A stretch of 58,975 nucleotides of DNA from Actinomycetes bacterium (GTDB taxonomy: Bacteria > Actinomycetota > UBA4738 > HRBIN12): positions 1-58,975 of the forward strand of contig JAJNBA010000003.1 in the NCBI GenBank assembly GCA_021155985.1. The letters are read 5' to 3'. Below are positions 56,802 to 58,975 of this stretch, piece after piece. The stretch's first letter is position 1, and each line of letters starts with the position of its first letter. The notes beneath the pieces are model-generated. The model ran no database searches and was not told the DNA's origin. It saw only the letters and a list, made by a program, of their open reading frames with translations. The position numbers and the translations under genes are program-made.

Positions 56802-57722
56802 ATGACGAGAGACAAAACACCGCACATCACGATCTCCGATCGCGACGGCCTTCCCTATTCCAAGGGCCTGATGGCGTCGCAGGTGATGGTGACCGGGCTG
56901 TCGGTGTACCGCTCCTACGAGGTGGCGGAGACGATCGAACTACGATTGCTCGACGCCGGGCGGTCGTCGGTCGCGAGCTCTGAGCTCTCGGATCTCGCCC
57001 TCATGGTCATCCAGGAGCTGGCGGGCGATCGATACGCCACCAACTTCGGTCGGTGGCGGGACGTGGAGCAGCTCGACGTGCCGCTCGTGATCCTGATCGG
57101 GGGCGCGACCGGCGTCGGGAAATCCACGATCGCCACACACTTGGCGCATCGACTCGGCATCGTCCGCGTCGTCGCCACGGACGGCTCGATCCGAGAGGTG
57201 ATGCGCTCGATGCTCTCCGCCGAGCTCATGCCCACGCTCCATGTCTCCTCGTTCCAGACCGACACGGTCGTCCGGGAGCCGACCCGGCGCTCGGATGCGC
57301 TCGTCGCCGGGTTCCGCGAGCAGACGGCGGCCGTCGCGGTCGGGATCGAAGCGCTGATCAAACGAGCGGCCGCGGACGGGACGAGCATCGTGATCGAGGG
57401 GGTCCACGTGGTGCCGGGATTCTTCGACCTGAGCGCGCACGGAGACGGTATCGTGCCCGTCCCGCTGGTCGTCGAGGTGGAGGAGGAGAGTCCGCACCTG
57501 AATCACTTCGCCGCGCGGGAGACGGGCGTCCGGCCCGCCGAGCGGTACGCGAACAACTTCGGCAACATCAGGAAGCTCCAGCGCTACATCAAGAGCCAGG
57601 CGCTCTCGCACGGCGTGCCGATCGTGCCGTGTTCCTGGACACGGCCGACATCGAAGAGATCCGCGAGATCAATCGTTGGGGCGTGCTGTCCGGCGTCACC
57701 ACCAACCCCTCGCTGGTCGTGA
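56802..57722 (+). CDS. 2-phosphoglycerate kinase, C-terminus replaced by an overlap tail
   Basis: A 306-residue frame of the 2-phosphoglycerate kinase family, which makes 2,3-diphosphoglycerate from 2-phosphoglycerate and ATP. Residues 8-88 resemble an ATP-cone-like domain (ISDRDGLPYSKGLMA), the P-loop is GGATGVGKST at 100-109, and ERYANNFGNIRKLQRYI precedes GVPIVP at 271-276. After residue 276 the sequence (CSWTRPTSKRS onward) is simply transaldolase DNA read in another frame, for about 30 residues. The normal C-terminal strand and helix are missing. It follows cpgS by 7 bp. Activity of the altered protein is uncertain. Confidence 0.82.
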   Translation: MTRDKTPHITISDRDGLPYSKGLMASQVMVTGLSVYRSYEVAETIELRLLDAGRSSVASSELSDLALMVIQELAGDRYATNFGRWRDVEQLDVPLVILIGGATGVGKSTIATHLAHRLGIVRVVATDGSIREVMRSMLSAELMPTLHVSSFQTDTVVREPTRRSDALVAGFREQTAAVAVGIEALIKRAAADGTSIVIEGVHVVPGFFDLSAHGDGIVPVPLVVEVEEESPHLNHFAARETGVRPAERYANNFGNIRKLQRYIKSQALSHGVPIVPCSWTRPTSKRSARSIVGACCPASPPTPRWS

Positions 57723-58324
57723 AGGAAGGCGACGATCCGGAGGCGGTCTGGAAGGAGATCCTCGCGGAGGTCGAAGGCGAGATCTCGCTCGAGACGACCG
57801 AGCCGGAGGCGGGCCCCATGTACGAAGAGGGGCTGCGGCTCGCCGGCATGGCGCCGAACGCGGTGGTCAAGGTCCCGATGACCCCTGCGGGCCTCGAGAC
57901 CGGCAAGCGGCTCGGCGCCGACGGGATCCGCACGAACGTGACGCTGGTCTTCTCGCCGGCGCAGGCGATCCTCGCCGCCGAGATCGGCGCGTACTGCGTC
58001 TCACCGTTCCTCGGACGGCTCGACGACGTCGGTGCGGACGGGATGAAGCTGCTGCACGACATCTGCGAGATCTACGCGGTGCAGGGGTATACGTCGAACG
58101 TCCTCGCCGCGTCGCTCCGCCATCCGATGCACGTCGTGGATGCCGCTCTTGCGGGCGCCGACATCGCCACGATGCCGTACGACGTCTTCACGAAGCTCGT
58201 GAAGCATCCCCTGACCGACTCCGGGCTCGAGCGGTTCCTCGCCGACTGGCGAACGCTCGGGGGTGAACACCCCGCGGCGGAAGGACCCGACGGGCCCGAC
58301 ACGAACACAGACCAACAGCCCTAG
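57629..58324 (+). CDS. tal: Transaldolase (short TalC/MipB type)
   Basis: A 231-residue transaldolase or fructose-6-phosphate aldolase-like TIM barrel. TTNPSLVVKEG and the Schiff-base Lys81 in NAVVKVPMTPAG are clear, with YTSNVLAASLRH and GADIATMPYDVF later. The protein starts MFLDTADIEEI, where relatives have one or two residues before FLDTA, so the N-terminus is minimal. The start lies 94 bp inside the upstream kinase frame. The tail after residue 215 is polar. It probably shares the transcript with the kinase. Confidence 0.9.
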   Translation: MFLDTADIEEIREINRWGVLSGVTTNPSLVVKEGDDPEAVWKEILAEVEGEISLETTEPEAGPMYEEGLRLAGMAPNAVVKVPMTPAGLETGKRLGADGIRTNVTLVFSPAQAILAAEIGAYCVSPFLGRLDDVGADGMKLLHDICEIYAVQGYTSNVLAASLRHPMHVVDAALAGADIATMPYDVFTKLVKHPLTDSGLERFLADWRTLGGEHPAAEGPDGPDTNTDQQP

Positions 58325-58366
58325 CGAGCCAAAGAGCCCTCGCGAGGAAAGAAAGGCAGGGCACCG

Positions 58367-58975
58367 ATGGAAACCATGGACCGCAGCACGCTGGAGGGGA
58401 AGCTCCTCCCCGAGCTGCAGCAGATCGCACAGACGCTGGGGATCGAAGGAACCCAACGCCTACGCAAGGCGGGCCTCATCGACGCGATCGTCGAGGCCTC
58501 GTCGAACGGCGAGCGACCCGGGAACGGGGAGGCGAAGTCCTCTGCCTCCCTCGAGAGTTCCGTCGCGACGATCGAGCGCGCTCCTGAGAGCGCGCGCGTC
58601 GCCGATGACGGAGACGAGGGCGACGAGGGGAACGAGCCTCAGCCCACGGACGGCGGGAACGACCGTTCGACCGCGTCGGTCGAGACCGGGTCCCCGCGCC
58701 GAGACGATGGGCGATCCGGCGGTGAGGAGCGCCCCAGGGACGATCGGCAGCAGGGCGGGCGTGGCGGATCGCGGCCGCAAGGCGGCGATCGCGACGACCG
58801 AGGGGACTCCGGCGATCGGAACGATCCGCGGAACCGCCGTCGTCGCCCCACCCGGGAGGAGCGTCGGCAGATGCGGGAGGAGCGCCGGGAGCGGGAGGAG
58901 CAGGAGCGCATCGAAGCGCTGAAGACCGCCCCCTCCGCCTCGGGGATCCTCGACCTGCTCCCCGACGGCTACGGC
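58367..58975 (+). CDS. rho: Transcription termination factor Rho (N-terminal part, cut by right edge)
   Basis: The frame is open from ATG 58367 to the window end, 203 codons. The first 45 residues (STLEGKLLPELQQIAQTLGI) are the Rho N-terminal SAP-like domain. A long acidic then Arg/Gly/Asp-rich insertion (residues about 50-180: GGRGGSRPQGGDRDDRGD) follows, as in actinobacterial Rho, and ASGILDLLPDGYG begins the RNA-binding cold-shock domain. GAGGAAAGAAAGG lies upstream next to a CCTCGCGAGG palindrome (58338-58347). Placement after the threonine genes agrees with Actinomycetota. Confidence 0.92.
   Translation, partial: METMDRSTLEGKLLPELQQIAQTLGIEGTQRLRKAGLIDAIVEASSNGERPGNGEAKSSASLESSVATIERAPESARVADDGDEGDEGNEPQPTDGGNDRSTASVETGSPRRDDGRSGGEERPRDDRQQGGRGGSRPQGGDRDDRGDSGDRNDPRNRRRRPTREERRQMREERREREEQERIEALKTAPSASGILDLLPDGYG

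Noticed and set aside
1-58975. CRISPR arrays, rRNA genes, intact insertion sequences or riboswitches
   Set aside because: No regularly spaced repeats, rRNA signatures or transposase genes were seen, and the long 5' leaders expected for riboswitches are absent in front of the biosynthetic genes.

Overview
The window is very GC-rich bacterial DNA with dense gene packing and codon third positions that are almost all G or C. Protein content points to a deep-branching, probably uncultured member of the Actinomycetota. The main markers are a proteasome activator of the Bpa/PafE type ending in GQYL, a SigR/RsrA-type redox sigma/anti-sigma pair, a CvpA-plus-protease protein of the MarP type, UPF0182, DUF2342, a 7Fe ferredoxin, an actinobacterial LexA box, and an argS-hom-thrC-thrB...rho order. 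I cannot assign a class from sequence alone.

Layout. 1-13.2 kb: DUF2342 protease (cut by the left edge), moaE, mreB, a DUF1028/peptidoglycan-binding protein, a small membrane gene containing an 18-G tract, a YlbL-type Lon-like protease, UPF0182, an aldehyde dehydrogenase, ferredoxin, an MFS transporter with an in-frame UGA near its start, a GT-C glycosyltransferase and a PH-like protein. 13.3-17.6 kb: initiator tRNA-Met followed by a tyrosine-recombinase relic and an accessory island of orphan small genes. This stretch also has a near-consensus promoter feeding a perfect UUCG-capped hairpin. 17.6-23.7 kb: membrane peptidase, cNMP-binding protein, hydrolase, a glycosyltransferase with a CysS-like tail domain, FtsH, and the sigma/anti-sigma pair. 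23.7-30 kb: a tightly overlapping run (PIG-L deacetylase, PLP decarboxylase, S51 peptidase, FMN flavoprotein, nitrilase), then nth, GDPD and a small helical protein. 30-45.9 kb: ABC-F, family 5 UDG, MgtC, RTX protein, ABC exporter, GNAT, MarR, sarcosine-oxidase-like flavoenzyme, AI-2E transporter, DUF309, methyltransferase, divergent pyrE/pyrD, bpa, M20 dipeptidase, pdxH and SOS-controlled dinB. 46-47.5 kb: a graveyard of frameshifted genes around tRNA-Arg(CCG). 47.5-59 kb: receiver protein, argS, GNAT, hom-thrC-thrB, marP-like gene, then metallophosphoesterase, cyclic 2,3-diphosphoglycerate synthetase, 2-phosphoglycerate kinase, transaldolase and the start of rho.

Two themes stand out. First, start sites are dominated by a leaderless layout: a TANNNT -10 box sits 6-9 nt before the start codon at about twenty genes. 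At three junctions the upstream stop codon TAG is itself the first half of that box. Second, the right end carries both dedicated enzymes for cyclic 2,3-diphosphoglycerate, a solute best known from methanogens. The kinase gene and the following transaldolase both look trimmed at the same junction.

Four convergent gene pairs share a 4-nt palindrome (CTAG or TTAA) that supplies both stop codons. No CRISPR array, rRNA operon or intact insertion sequence was seen.
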